Below are positions 1-10,000 of a stretch of DNA of 64,000 nucleotides, in pieces. This DNA comes from Arctopsyche grandis (Eukaryota > Arthropoda > Insecta > Trichoptera > Hydropsychidae), in assembly GCF_051622035.1 (NCBI RefSeq), contig NC_135357.1, positions 36,997,691 through 37,061,690 of the forward strand, in the 5' to 3' direction. The stretch's first letter is position 1. Every line of letters starts with the position of its first letter. A program made the translations under genes and the position numbers. The notes beneath the pieces are model-generated. The model searched no databases. It saw only the letters and a list, made by a program, of their open reading frames with translations, and was not told where the DNA came from.

Positions 1-1965
1 TATGTATCGGTTTCCTCGTTCGGTGGCCGGGAGTGGACCCAGAATGTCGACTGCCATTCGTTGTAGTGGCGTCCCCGAAAAGTACGGTTGAAGTGCCCCG
101 CGATTCCTTCGGTGTGGTCCGTTGTGGGCCCCGCACTGTGCGCATCGTTCGCACCACTGGGTGACGTCGATTCGACACGTCGGCCAGTAATATTTTTGGC
201 GCACGTTTCGGTACGTTTTATTGATACCGAAGTGGCCCCCCGTGGGCGCGTTGTGCATCTCCCACATGATTTCGGGTATCTTCTCAGTCGGCACCACCAG
301 CTGCTTTGTGTGACGTGTTCCCGCGGTGTTCTCCCATCTCCGGTACAGCTTACCGCCTTCTACCTCCAATGCGTCCCATTGAGTCCACAGTATTTTAAGT
401 TCCTGCTCCTCAGCAGATACTGTTTCCCACGGTGGTCTCGTTCCGGCGTTCTTCCACTCGACGATTTTGTCGATCGTCGAGTTTGTCATCTCGTTGGGCA
501 AGATCCCTACGAGGGCAACTCGTGCTTCCGGTTCTGCGGGTTCTACTGGTTCCGTTCGGGCCGAGTCGTTTTCTTGATCGGTTGTCTCTGCGCGTGAGCA
601 TTTGGGACACTCTTCCGTACACGGCCTTCGCGATAGTGCGTCCGCGTTCCCGTGCTTTATCCCCGGTCGATGAATGATGGTCACGTTGTACTGGCCCAGA
701 ATTTCCAGCCACCTCGCCAACTGGCCCTCCGGTCTTTTGAAGTTCTTCAGCCACGTTAACGCTGAGTGGTCGGTTCGTAACGTGAACTTCGAGCCCGATA
801 GGTAGTGGTGGAAGTGTTGAATGGCTTTAATTGCCGCCAATAGTTCTTTTCGGGTCACGCAATAGTTTTGTTCGGGTTTGTTCATTGTCCGGCTGAAATA
901 CCCGATCACTTTCTCCACCCCCCCTTGAACTTGAGACAAAACTGCACCGATGCTATGTTGACTGGCGTCGGTGTCCAACACATATCGCTCTCCCGGCTGG
1001 GGATACGACATAATTGGCGTGGTAGTCAGCGCTTCTTTCAACTTTTCGAACGCTTGTTCCAGGAAGCTGCGCATTTGGGTTTGTGTTTTCGGAGTCGTCC
1101 AGTCCCGCACGGTTTGGACTTTCTTCGGATCTGTCGAAATTCCTTCGGCTGACACTCGGTGTCCCAGAAATTCGACCTCGCGGCAGCACAATCGACACTT
1201 GTCTGCATTCAATTTAAGGCCGGCTGCCTGTATCCGTTCGAACACATTGTTTAAATGCACCAAGTGTTCGTCGTAAGTTTTGCTATGCACGATAATGTCG
1301 TCTAGATACACGAGGACATTGCTTATGTCACCGACCACTTTTGTCATTAACCATACGAACGTCGCTGGCGCGTTACACAACCCGAATGGCATCACTTTGA
1401 ACTGAAACAGACCGAACTCTGTTACGAACGCTGTCTTCTCGCGGTCTTCCGGGGCGACCGGTACCTGCCAGAATCCGCTCTGCAGATCCAGTGTGCTGAA
1501 GTAGCTCGCTCCGTTCAACTGGTCGAAAGTGTCGTCGATCCTCGGGATGGGGTGTGAGTCTATTTTGGTGACGGTGTTCAGTTTCCGGTAGTCCACGCAC
1601 ATCCTTAGCGACCCGTCCTTTTTGGCGACCGGAACTACCGGTGACGCCCACGGCCCGTGCCCCGGTTCTATCGCGCCCTGCTTCAGTAAGTCGTCGATCA
1701 TAGCGCGTACTTCCTCTTTCCGTGCTAGCGGTATCCTTCTCGGCGGCTGTTTCATCGGCTTCGCGTCTCCCACGTCGATGGTGTGGACCGCCTTGGTGGT
1801 CCTTCCTTGGTCCTTCTCGTCCCGGGCGAACGCTTTCCGATTTTCCCGAATCATGGTCTCGAGGCGCCGTTTCTCTTCTGGCAGAATATCGGCCCTCTCG
1901 AGTAACGCCGTGATCTTCGGGTGGGGTACTTCCCCGCGGATGCTCTTGACAGTTTTTCTTCCCTT
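1..1965 (-). CDS. pol: gypsy pol: reverse transcriptase, RNase H and start of integrase
   Basis: One open frame of about 650 codons runs to the window edge without a stop. Reading in gene direction: an RT opening with DYRKLN near 1579-1620; the catalytic YLDD at about 1300-1312; an RNase H start with DTDASQ near 940-985; the HHCC zinc domain of integrase (HxxxxxxxH then CERC) at about 130-270; then MAVDILGPLP, the start of the integrase catalytic core, at 1-60. The enzymes copy the element RNA into DNA and insert it. The frame differs by +1 from the protease frame upstream, with the switch at an A-rich run near 1951-1964, so either this copy has an indel or expression needs a second shift. 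The C-terminus is outside the window. Confidence 0.9.
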
Positions 1966-2404
1966 TCTCGCGTTGCACGCCCCTGATGATACACTTCTCC
2001 TCTCCGCCCAACTCGAACGTAGCTCGGACATGTCTCAGTGCGTCCAGTCCCAACAATATGGGATCCTGGATATCCGCCACCGCTACGTTCCACGGAAACT
2101 TTTCGCCCTGCAGATTAAGGGTCACCCGTATCCATCGGTGGATCTTGATGGTTTGGCCCGCCGCTTGCCGCGCTCTGCTGTAATGGCCCTTCACGACGGT
2201 GTAATCTTTAGGAGAGATCTTCGCGAACAGTTCCGGGTTGATCACCGTGATGCACGCCCCGGTGTCCCCCACCATTCGACACGGCACGCCTCCGATCTCT
2301 CCTTTCACGACAAACGAGCCGGCCGTGCCGCTGCCGTCCAGTTTGTTCACTCCGGGTGTTTTGCGTGCACCGGTGATCGGTCTGACCCGTAATAGGCCGA
2401 TCAC
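1953..2404 (-). CDS. gypsy pol: aspartic protease segment
   Basis: This frame overlaps the gag stop and encodes a retropepsin with the active-site triad in GDTGACITVIN and the flap-to-C-terminal motif ILLGLDALRH. There is no ATG at its start: translation would enter by -1 frameshift from gag at 2410-2416. The frame stays open to 1373, but below about 1950 its product is out of register with the RT sequence and is not meaningful. The protease would mature Gag and Pol. Confidence 0.85.
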
Positions 2405-3558
2405 TGCTCGTTTCCCGAAGCCGCCTCCTCCTCGTCGTCTTCATCCTCCTCGTTCGTTGGCTCCAGCTTCCGGACCCTCTTCTTGCGGCACAACCGGCTA
2501 ATGTGTCCCGTTTGTCCGCAGTTCCAACACGTTGGAGTAGTAGTGGCTGGTCGCGCTGTCTGGTCCGATGACACCCATCGTGGGGGTCGCACGGCCGGTC
2601 GAGATGGTCTGAACTCTCCCGCGTCGGGACGTACCGTTCTCGACGTTGGTTGTGCCGACCGTTGTTCCTTCGCTTCGAAGATGACGGCTTGTCGTGTTGC
2701 GTCGGTTCTGGTTATCACGTCCGCTGTAGTCGGGGTGATCCGGAGCGCGCCAAGTTTGGCCCGTAGACTGGGGTACGTGAAGGAGTTCGCCGCTATGCAC
2801 ACGGTCATGCGTTCGACTGCTTCGGCGTTCGTGTGGACGCCCTCCAGCATGTCTTCGCAGAGGGCTCGTATCGCGTCTACGTGGTCCGCGGCTGGTTCTT
2901 CCGCACTCCATCTTCTCTGTTCCGCTGCCGCATGGCATGCAATCGGTGTGCCCTGTCGTCTGAAACGTTGTGCCAGCTCTTCCGTCAATTCGTCGTAGCT
3001 CAGCGTCGATGGCAGCTGACTGGCGAAAATGGCGGCCGCACCTCGGAGTTGGCAGCACAGTCGGTCCTCCAGGTTCGTCGTCTTCTTGTTCAGCCATGCA
3101 GCAAACTCGAAGTGGTTGAGGAAGTCCTTCCACCGTTCAGTACCGTCGAACGTGGTGTAGTCGTACCGGTGGGAATGTTGCCGCACCCCGTACGTGTCTC
3201 GCTGTGTGGTCCGCCTGTCCTCGTAACATACCTCTGATCTCCTCGGTGGTTCTGGATGTACGTCGGCTTTCGGCTGCGTTGGTGTCGCAGACTTCTCCCA
3301 GGACTGCAAAAACGTGGCGAAGGTGTTTTGCAGGGACTGGACTTGCTCTTGGCAGCTCGCCATTCCCTGGCTTAGCTCCTTGTAGCTCGGCTCCGGTGTT
3401 CTTGGCACCCGGCTCCTCGACACCCGGCTCCTCTGCTCCTCCCGTCTCCGTCCTCCGTTGCTCAGCTCCCCAGGGCTTTGTTCTCGATTCGGCTCCATTT
3501 CTTCCGGCAGCGATGAAGACCCCGAATCCGCACCTTTGTGGCTCCTTGTCTCAACCAT
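2401..3558 (-). CDS. gag: gypsy gag, capsid/nucleocapsid polyprotein
   Basis: A 385-residue product starting at ATG 3556-3558. The N-terminal part is charged and Ser/Arg/Pro rich, the middle is a capsid-like region (TFDGTERWKDFLNHFE), and near residues 344-357 there is one CCHC zinc knuckle, CWNCGQTGHISRLC, which would bind element RNA. The last 25 residues are acidic. The reading frame is intact. The stop TGA overlaps the pol frame, and the frameshift heptamer lies six bases before it. Confidence 0.92.
   Translation of the reverse strand: MVETRSHKGADSGSSSLPEEMEPNREQSPGELSNGGRRREEQRSRVSRSRVPRTPEPSYKELSQGMASCQEQVQSLQNTFATFLQSWEKSATPTQPKADVHPEPPRRSEVCYEDRRTTQRDTYGVRQHSHRYDYTTFDGTERWKDFLNHFEFAAWLNKKTTNLEDRLCCQLRGAAAIFASQLPSTLSYDELTEELAQRFRRQGTPIACHAAAEQRRWSAEEPAADHVDAIRALCEDMLEGVHTNAEAVERMTVCIAANSFTYPSLRAKLGALRITPTTADVITRTDATRQAVIFEAKEQRSAQPTSRTVRPDAGEFRPSRPAVRPPRWVSSDQTARPATTTPTCWNCGQTGHISRLCRKKRVRKLEPTNEEDEDDEEEAASGNEQ
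2410..2416 (-). promoter_or_regulatory. -1 ribosomal frameshift slippery heptamer G GGA AAC
   Basis: On the minus strand the bases GGGAAAC sit in the register X XXY YYZ of the gag frame (Gly-Asn codons), followed by GAG CAG TGA. Slipping back by one base enters the protease frame directly. The heptamer form is a known eukaryotic slippery site. I did not verify a downstream pseudoknot. Confidence 0.7.
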
Positions 3559-3562
3559 GTAG

Positions 3563-3580
3563 ATCCCACTTCTGACACCA
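3563..3580 (-). other. gypsy primer binding site
   Basis: On the minus strand, one base after the LTR end, is TGGTGTCAGAAGTGGGAT. It starts with TGG (complement of the tRNA CCA end) and resembles the tRNA-Leu primer sites reported for mdg3/micropia elements. Confidence 0.75.
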
Positions 3581-3581
3581 G

Positions 3582-3859
3582 TGAAGGGTATTCAAAGGTA
3601 AGTGGAGTCAGGTCGAGGTACAAGAAAACACGCAGGCAGGTTCCAGGTCTTTATTGCTGCTCGTCCGGTGGAGGTCAGGATCCGAATGCCACCGATCGAG
3701 AGCGTACCATTCTTATATCATAGAGCGCTCAGCGCATACATGTATTATCATTGGTCAAGGAGTCGGGTGCAGCCTTTGGTCGCAACGCCCGACTCCACCA
3801 TTGGTCGGCGTCACCATGACGTCACCGGTCTACGGGGCGTCTCTCTATGTAACGTTACA
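3582..3859 (-). repeat. 5' LTR of the gypsy element (278 bp)
   Basis: On the minus strand it starts TGTAACG and ends CTTCA. It matches the solo LTR at 42874-43151 along its whole length (also 278 bp) with scattered substitutions. It holds a TATA-like ATGATATAAG and an AATAAAG polyadenylation signal near the gag-proximal third. Confidence 0.9.
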
Positions 3860-3892
3860 GTATGTTGTATTGTACGTATGTTAAGTACTTGC

Positions 3893-4061
3893 CTTTATCC
3901 AAAAAGCCAGCGCAGAACTTGTCTGAAGTCAAAAATCTATGAAACTGTTCTGATAACCTCTCAAAACACTTTCGGTATTCCACCACTGGTAATTCTACCA
4001 ATTTTAATTGGGGCGATAAAGAACTGGGATCTCCTGCGTTTGTCACACCCCAACCAACTAC
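3893..4061 (-). CDS. Cassette A protease exon 4 (VVGWG...KFCAGFLDKG)
   Basis: A 169-base exon. The acceptor AG precedes GTAGTTGGTTGG; the 3' boundary is AAAG followed by GCAAGT, a GC-type donor shared with cassettes C and D. It encodes the VVGWG strand and the FCAGF segment before the catalytic serine loop. The gypsy LTR starts 33 bases downstream. Confidence 0.9.
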
Positions 4062-7000
4062 CTGATATAAAATGCTTCAGTTGAATCATATGTACATATG
4101 TATGTATGTTAATATGTTCGAAAACTAAAACTGTTATTTGATGGAAAATTGATATTGATTGAAAAAGATTCAGCATTCTGGTCTTTACTCACATTTCCAA
4201 TATTGTTAGGTGCGAGTTGAAACGAGTTGAACTTCTCGTCGGTAAGATCTATGCCAACGGCCATCACCATATTGTTAAAATCAAATGGAGCCTCGAGAAT
4301 CAAAACGGCGAGGTCTTCTTGAAAGTTGAAATCGAAACCACCATACCTGGACGGGATGTGAATCTTTTCAATCTAAAATTATAAAATTATGATTTTCGTC
4401 ACGAGTTTTTGTATTTATAGAACAGACGAATTGAAGAACAAAATGATTTACTTTAGATTTTTGAACATACGGCTTATTTCTATCGTGCTCATGGTCCCAA
4501 TCTCTATAGTATTTGCCTGCAGCCACCGCATAATTCGATACATTCTGGATCACCCCACGGTTATCGAAACAATGAGCAGCTTCATTTGAAATTATATAAT
4601 AATTTTAATTGTTTGATTTTTTATTATAACGTTAGAACGTTAAGTAAATATAATATATAGACTGCATACCGCTGATGACAATATTTCTGCTGATAATTGT
4701 TCCACCGCAAATTTGAGAGAAAACTTTCTTCAAATTCTTGTCTAAGCTGTAAATACCGACGTGCCAGGGAGAGAAACCTTTAATCACCTCTTGGCCACTT
4801 ATTATTAATCCAGTACCTTCTGATATCTGTCCAAAATCTGTCAAAGACATACGTATTATATGTATGGACATATGTATTGGTGTGGAAATCAAACACTTTC
4901 TAAGATATGTGTGGAAATAATAAAAAAAAATTCGGGTGTGACCAACCCATGACTTTATCTATGTATTTGAGGAATATAAGAAAGTCACAAAACAAAATTC
5001 TATATTGGACCGTACAGACACATTCACACATACCGGCAGCATTATCCCTAAAAATAATTTATAATACACCCATATATACTAACCTGAAAAAACTGCATGC
5101 CATACATAATGTTCCGTTTGTTACATACATTACTAACAAACTAACCAGTAGATTCTATGACAGAATCACTAATAACCATACTAAGACACTTGTGAAGAGT
5201 CTCGGTGATTACAACAAAATGTCTATACCCTTCAGGTATAAACACAGATTACCTAAACACAATCTGCTTTAGGTCATCGAATTTAGAGAGTCTTTAATTA
5301 ATATTATGTATTAGATGTATTATGAACATTTATAAGGATTGTAAATAGGGTTTTGAGCTCTTTTTCCTATTATTCTTTAGATTAACATTAGAATAATGTA
5401 ATACTGTGATTACTAACCAAATTAAATTAAATTGTAAAATAGAAAATGATCAGTAGATCAGTAGCTATTAAAATAGATATAAGATGTATTGTGAACATAA
5501 TTTCGTAATAATAAAAAGCTTTTAAAAATCAAAAAATACCGGCAGCATTATGAAATATTAATAGCTAAGACTGCATTTCCGATACAAATTGAGCGCAAAT
5601 GTATGGAAACTTGCACAAGACAAAAGTTCTACCTCCGGTTGGCGGATTTTGATAAATTTTTTTCAATAATTAAAATCACTATCAGTATTATACACAATAA
5701 ATATCAAAAAGATTAAAATAATTTAAAAGGTCAAAATAAAATAATGACACTTCCAGATTACGAATTCTGACCAAAATCTTATCAGCTCTAAGTTAGTACA
5801 TAAAGATTACAAATATAAATTTTAAGCTTGATACGTTCAGGGGTGTGGACAGAGTAGTGAGCATAAAATTTTGGACTTTTCTAAGATGAAAAAATCCCAC
5901 TTTCGGTTTATTAAATTTAATAATTTTTATTGATACAAGAATTATACTTGATTTTTTTCGTGAAGAACAAACATGTTTAAGAGGTCGAAAAAAATGGTGG
6001 AAGAAAAATCGAACAAGAGTAAACTGCCACTTTTGGTTAAGAGATGCTTACCAAATTTTATACATAATTTGTTATTATGCTTAAACTTCTAGATATGAAA
6101 TTTCAGTTCAATAAATCAAAAAGTTTCTGAGGAAAACATAAAAAATATCGATTCTCTAGAATAAAAGTACTACTTCCGGTTCAGATAAAAATATTTAAAA
6201 AATATAAAGTTATAAAAATTAATATTTTATTTTATGTAAAAAAATTTCCGTCCAATCCAGTTAGCGGTTTGGGAGATAATTGAATTCAAAAACTTAAAAA
6301 AAAAGAGGACACCTATAAGGCAAAGTACCATTTACAGTCGATATAAAATTTTGAAAAAAATTAACGTGGTGTCGATAAAAATTTCAGTAACCGATACTAA
6401 GTTTCAGTTTGATAGAACTAACGGTGTTCAAAAAATCCCCAAAATACACAGACACACACACACATTTTTTCTAGATCATGAAAACGTGATCAGTAATCGA
6501 TTCTGAGTTGGAATCAGTCGAAATCTCGAGTTAGAATTTGCGCATGATCACAAAACTTCATCTATTGTTACTACGCATGTCTATAGATAAAGTAATAAAA
6601 GATAAAATTCTTGAAATGAATCAACACCTGGTCTGCATCTTGGAGGTAGTTCATCCCATACGCCGTTCTTGCATGACAAAACTTTCAAATTTCGTTCCAA
6701 TGTAGGCATGTGGTATGCCTTGCAAGATGTGGTGACAGTTGTTCCGTTTGGCAATGCCTCATCACAATTAATAAATTCACCTCTATTTGTGCATTCGAAG
6801 TCAACTGTCAACGATTGAAGCGGCTCACAAGATTCTGTAAACATTAATTGGTATTTAATATAATACATTTATACATACATATTGCATAATAGTGTTGAAA
6901 ATTGTTAATAAAACACAAATGTATTGTATCTGAATGAGGAATGCAAAATAAGTAACAACTAGGGATTGCAATACCGGTATATCGGTATACCGGTTTACCG

Positions 7001-10000
7001 GGAAATCGACAAGATATCACCATTGGTCAGTATCGCAAATTTTTTTAATTTACCGTTAATTACCGGGAACTATTTTATCGGGAATTAATTACATATACAG
7101 GCATATAATTGCATGATATTACATTAATAAGTGAAACGTAAAGGAGGTTTGTTAAAATCGATGGCAATGGCGTAGTCTGGATTAGATTGTCTGGTTTTTT
7201 TTTTTATTTTCACTATTTAATGCGACTATTTCAAATTGACAAATTCACTGGCAACACAGACAAATAAAATTGATATAAATGCGATCAAACGGTTGTTTTA
7301 ATTATGATCGAAACGTTCAAATCGTCCATAATTTAAATAAATAAATATGATTGGTTAAAAATAAAAAATATAATTTATTTACTAATACAACTTTGCTTTA
7401 ATGCATTTATATATACCTACATATGACATTATTCAACTGAGATTAATTTTTAATTATTTACGATTCAATTTAACGTTTAGGTTAACGTTTTTAGAAAAGT
7501 AACCACATACAGTTACCTAATTGACGAAAAAAAAATCAATTTTCCATTTCCCGGTGTAAACAATATAAATACAATATATTTAAGGAAATACAAAAAAAAC
7601 CCTATAGTTTAATAGTTTAAGTAACATAATATACATTAACATTTATGTAAAGTACATATAAAGTGGGACATTTATACATACATACATATGTACTATAATA
7701 ATTTATACATACATATGTATGTACTATAATAATTTATACATACATATGTATGTACTATATATAAGAAAGTCTATGTACATACTTTTTTTTACAGAATAAC
7801 ATACTCTCTAATCCTTTGTACATCAGATCCGGAAATGATTCTTCGGCTGATTATTTAAATTTCACTTTTGAAATTCCCTTTTTTTGAGATTGACGAATAT
7901 CTTATGGATCGTAGCTCATTGTATTTCAAATGATTAAGAATTGTACCAAGATTCAACAAACAAAATCAAAGATATGTCAAAATATTGTCAAATTATGAAG
8001 AGTTAAAATCTAAGAATCATAGAGTTACTCTACGTACCCTAAGAATCATAGAGTCACTCTACGTACTCTAAGAATCATAAAGTTATTCTAATCATAAAGT
8101 TACTCAAAATCGTATCAACTTCAACACATCAAATGCAGATAAAAAAAACTAACTGACACACTGCACGTCGTCACTCCAGGCGCCATCTTCGTCACAATAT
8201 ATGCTATTGGTCTCGTATACACTGAAACCAGGATCACATGTATAGATTATAACTGTAAATGGATCAACCAGTACGCCGGGAGCCATTTCCTGATTTAAAA
8301 CCAAGTATTTTCCGTTTTCTGGATAAAATGGCAGCACACACAAACTTAAAAAAATTAAAACAATTCAAATAGTTATGAATTTGTGTAAAAATGACATAAA
8401 TACTAAGAACTGAACATATGTACTCCAGCATTGGTGGTGGAGGTTTAGGGCAAAATCACACAGGGCGGGACGTGGTACATGGTTTTTTGTAGATATTGTA
8501 GCGTATGCTAAAAGGAGCCGCCGCTTATAATTGGTTTCGAGGATTATCTCCAGGCTTAAGTGCAAATCGGCTAACAATGAGAGACCCCCAAGTGTAACGG
8601 CACTCGGTCGCATTCCCGTGGAGTTCTTAGAACTGGCAACGCGAAAGCGTGGGACTGCATATCCGAGTATGTGACTAAACAATGGGGAAGTAACCGGACG
8701 TCGAAGATGCCCTGAGCGTACTGTCCTTTATAAGGCAGAACTTTGACCATATCAAGACATTCTGATCGGAGCACTAGCAGTGCGTGTATCTCCTTAATCA
8801 TCAATAAATGCTGTGAAACGACTTTGGCCTTTTACTCGGATACTCCACCCACCCCTACTATCATATTTTCAACACTATCATATTTTATCCTACTATCGAC
8901 ACTATCATATTTTATCATGAAATATTTTTGACCAGTATAAATTATAAACATCGATAAAACTTTTATCACATGGTTAGTTGGTTGAAAAAATATCATCGTG
9001 ACACCACACTTTTCAATGATATTGAAATATTTTAATTGATTAATATGAATTTTTATCTATCTTAATAATAATGGATCCTCCACCCACCCCTACGCAACAA
9101 TAATTTTAAACGTGGGAAAAAAATGGGCATCCTTCATGCTATACCCTGTATATTCAGGCGATACTCGGTACACAGCGTCAAAAAAAAAAACCTCCTGGTT
9201 GTGTTGGGTAAAATTGTATTATTGTATGTATCCTTGCTAGACAGTGATCGATAACGGTTTTAAGAAATATAGGAGAACTTGTCGACGTACCACATACCAC
9301 ATCCCGCGCTGTTTGATTTCGCCCTTAGTTAGGGCCAAATTTTATCTCTTGATATCACCAAACAATTTGTGATAATATTATACTACTACAAATGTGTTGC
9401 CCGACATTAAATAGGAAAATAGAAATATATGGAGTTTCTTAGTATGAATCAACTGTATCGCATCGAGCTGATCCACTCCAAGTTCTGTCTGGTTTACAGA
9501 CGACGATACCCTGACCTACCGGGGAAAAGTTATTATTACAGTTATACTCTATTACGGTAAAGATTAGAATGATTTCACCAGCACACGTAGGAATATTGGA
9601 ACCGATCACTATGTAGTAACCATTCTGGGGATATGGAGGCAGCACACACGAATCCACCTCGCTACATAATATCGATTTAAAATTAAAATTCTAGTTGAAA
9701 ACGGTCATATATGTAAGTCGAAACTGAAACTCGCCTGATCTTATCCTTTCCTATAAAGAAAAATTGGTTTTGAAACAGTGAAATTGTGCTCTCTTGGATT
9801 GCCTCATAAATAAATGGAAGATACTCACTGTCACATTGAACGCTATCAGTCCAAGTGCCACTTTCCGTGCAAAGAATATTCTGTGGTCCAATCAAAATGT
9901 AGTCAACTTGACATGTGTAATTTAAAATTGCAGAAACACTCACTTTGTCGCCTGGAAATAGTTTATCTTTGCCGACTACATAATATTTGCCATGTTCCGG

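Larger units (their letters stand above)
1..3859 (-). mobile_element. Ty3/gypsy LTR retrotransposon, cut by window start
   Basis: On the minus strand the order is 5' LTR (3582-3859), a primer binding site, gag (2401-3558), then pol reading protease, reverse transcriptase, RNase H and integrase to the window edge. The domain order RT-RH-IN places it in Ty3/gypsy. The primer site resembles the tRNA-Leu type reported for mdg3/micropia-like elements (from memory, so the lineage is tentative). The rest of integrase and the 3' LTR lie left of the window. It is inserted in the intron after the fourth protease exon of cassette A, 33 bases past the donor. A solo LTR of exactly the same length is at 42874-43151. 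Confidence 0.93.

Noticed and set aside
88..1276. Plus-strand open frames at 88-597, 868-1152 and 971-1276
   Set aside because: They lie opposite the continuous minus-strand gypsy pol frame, which carries all the domain motifs.
1373..1950. C-terminal 190 codons of the protease frame
   Set aside because: RT sequence is in the other frame here; this stretch is an out-of-register translation.
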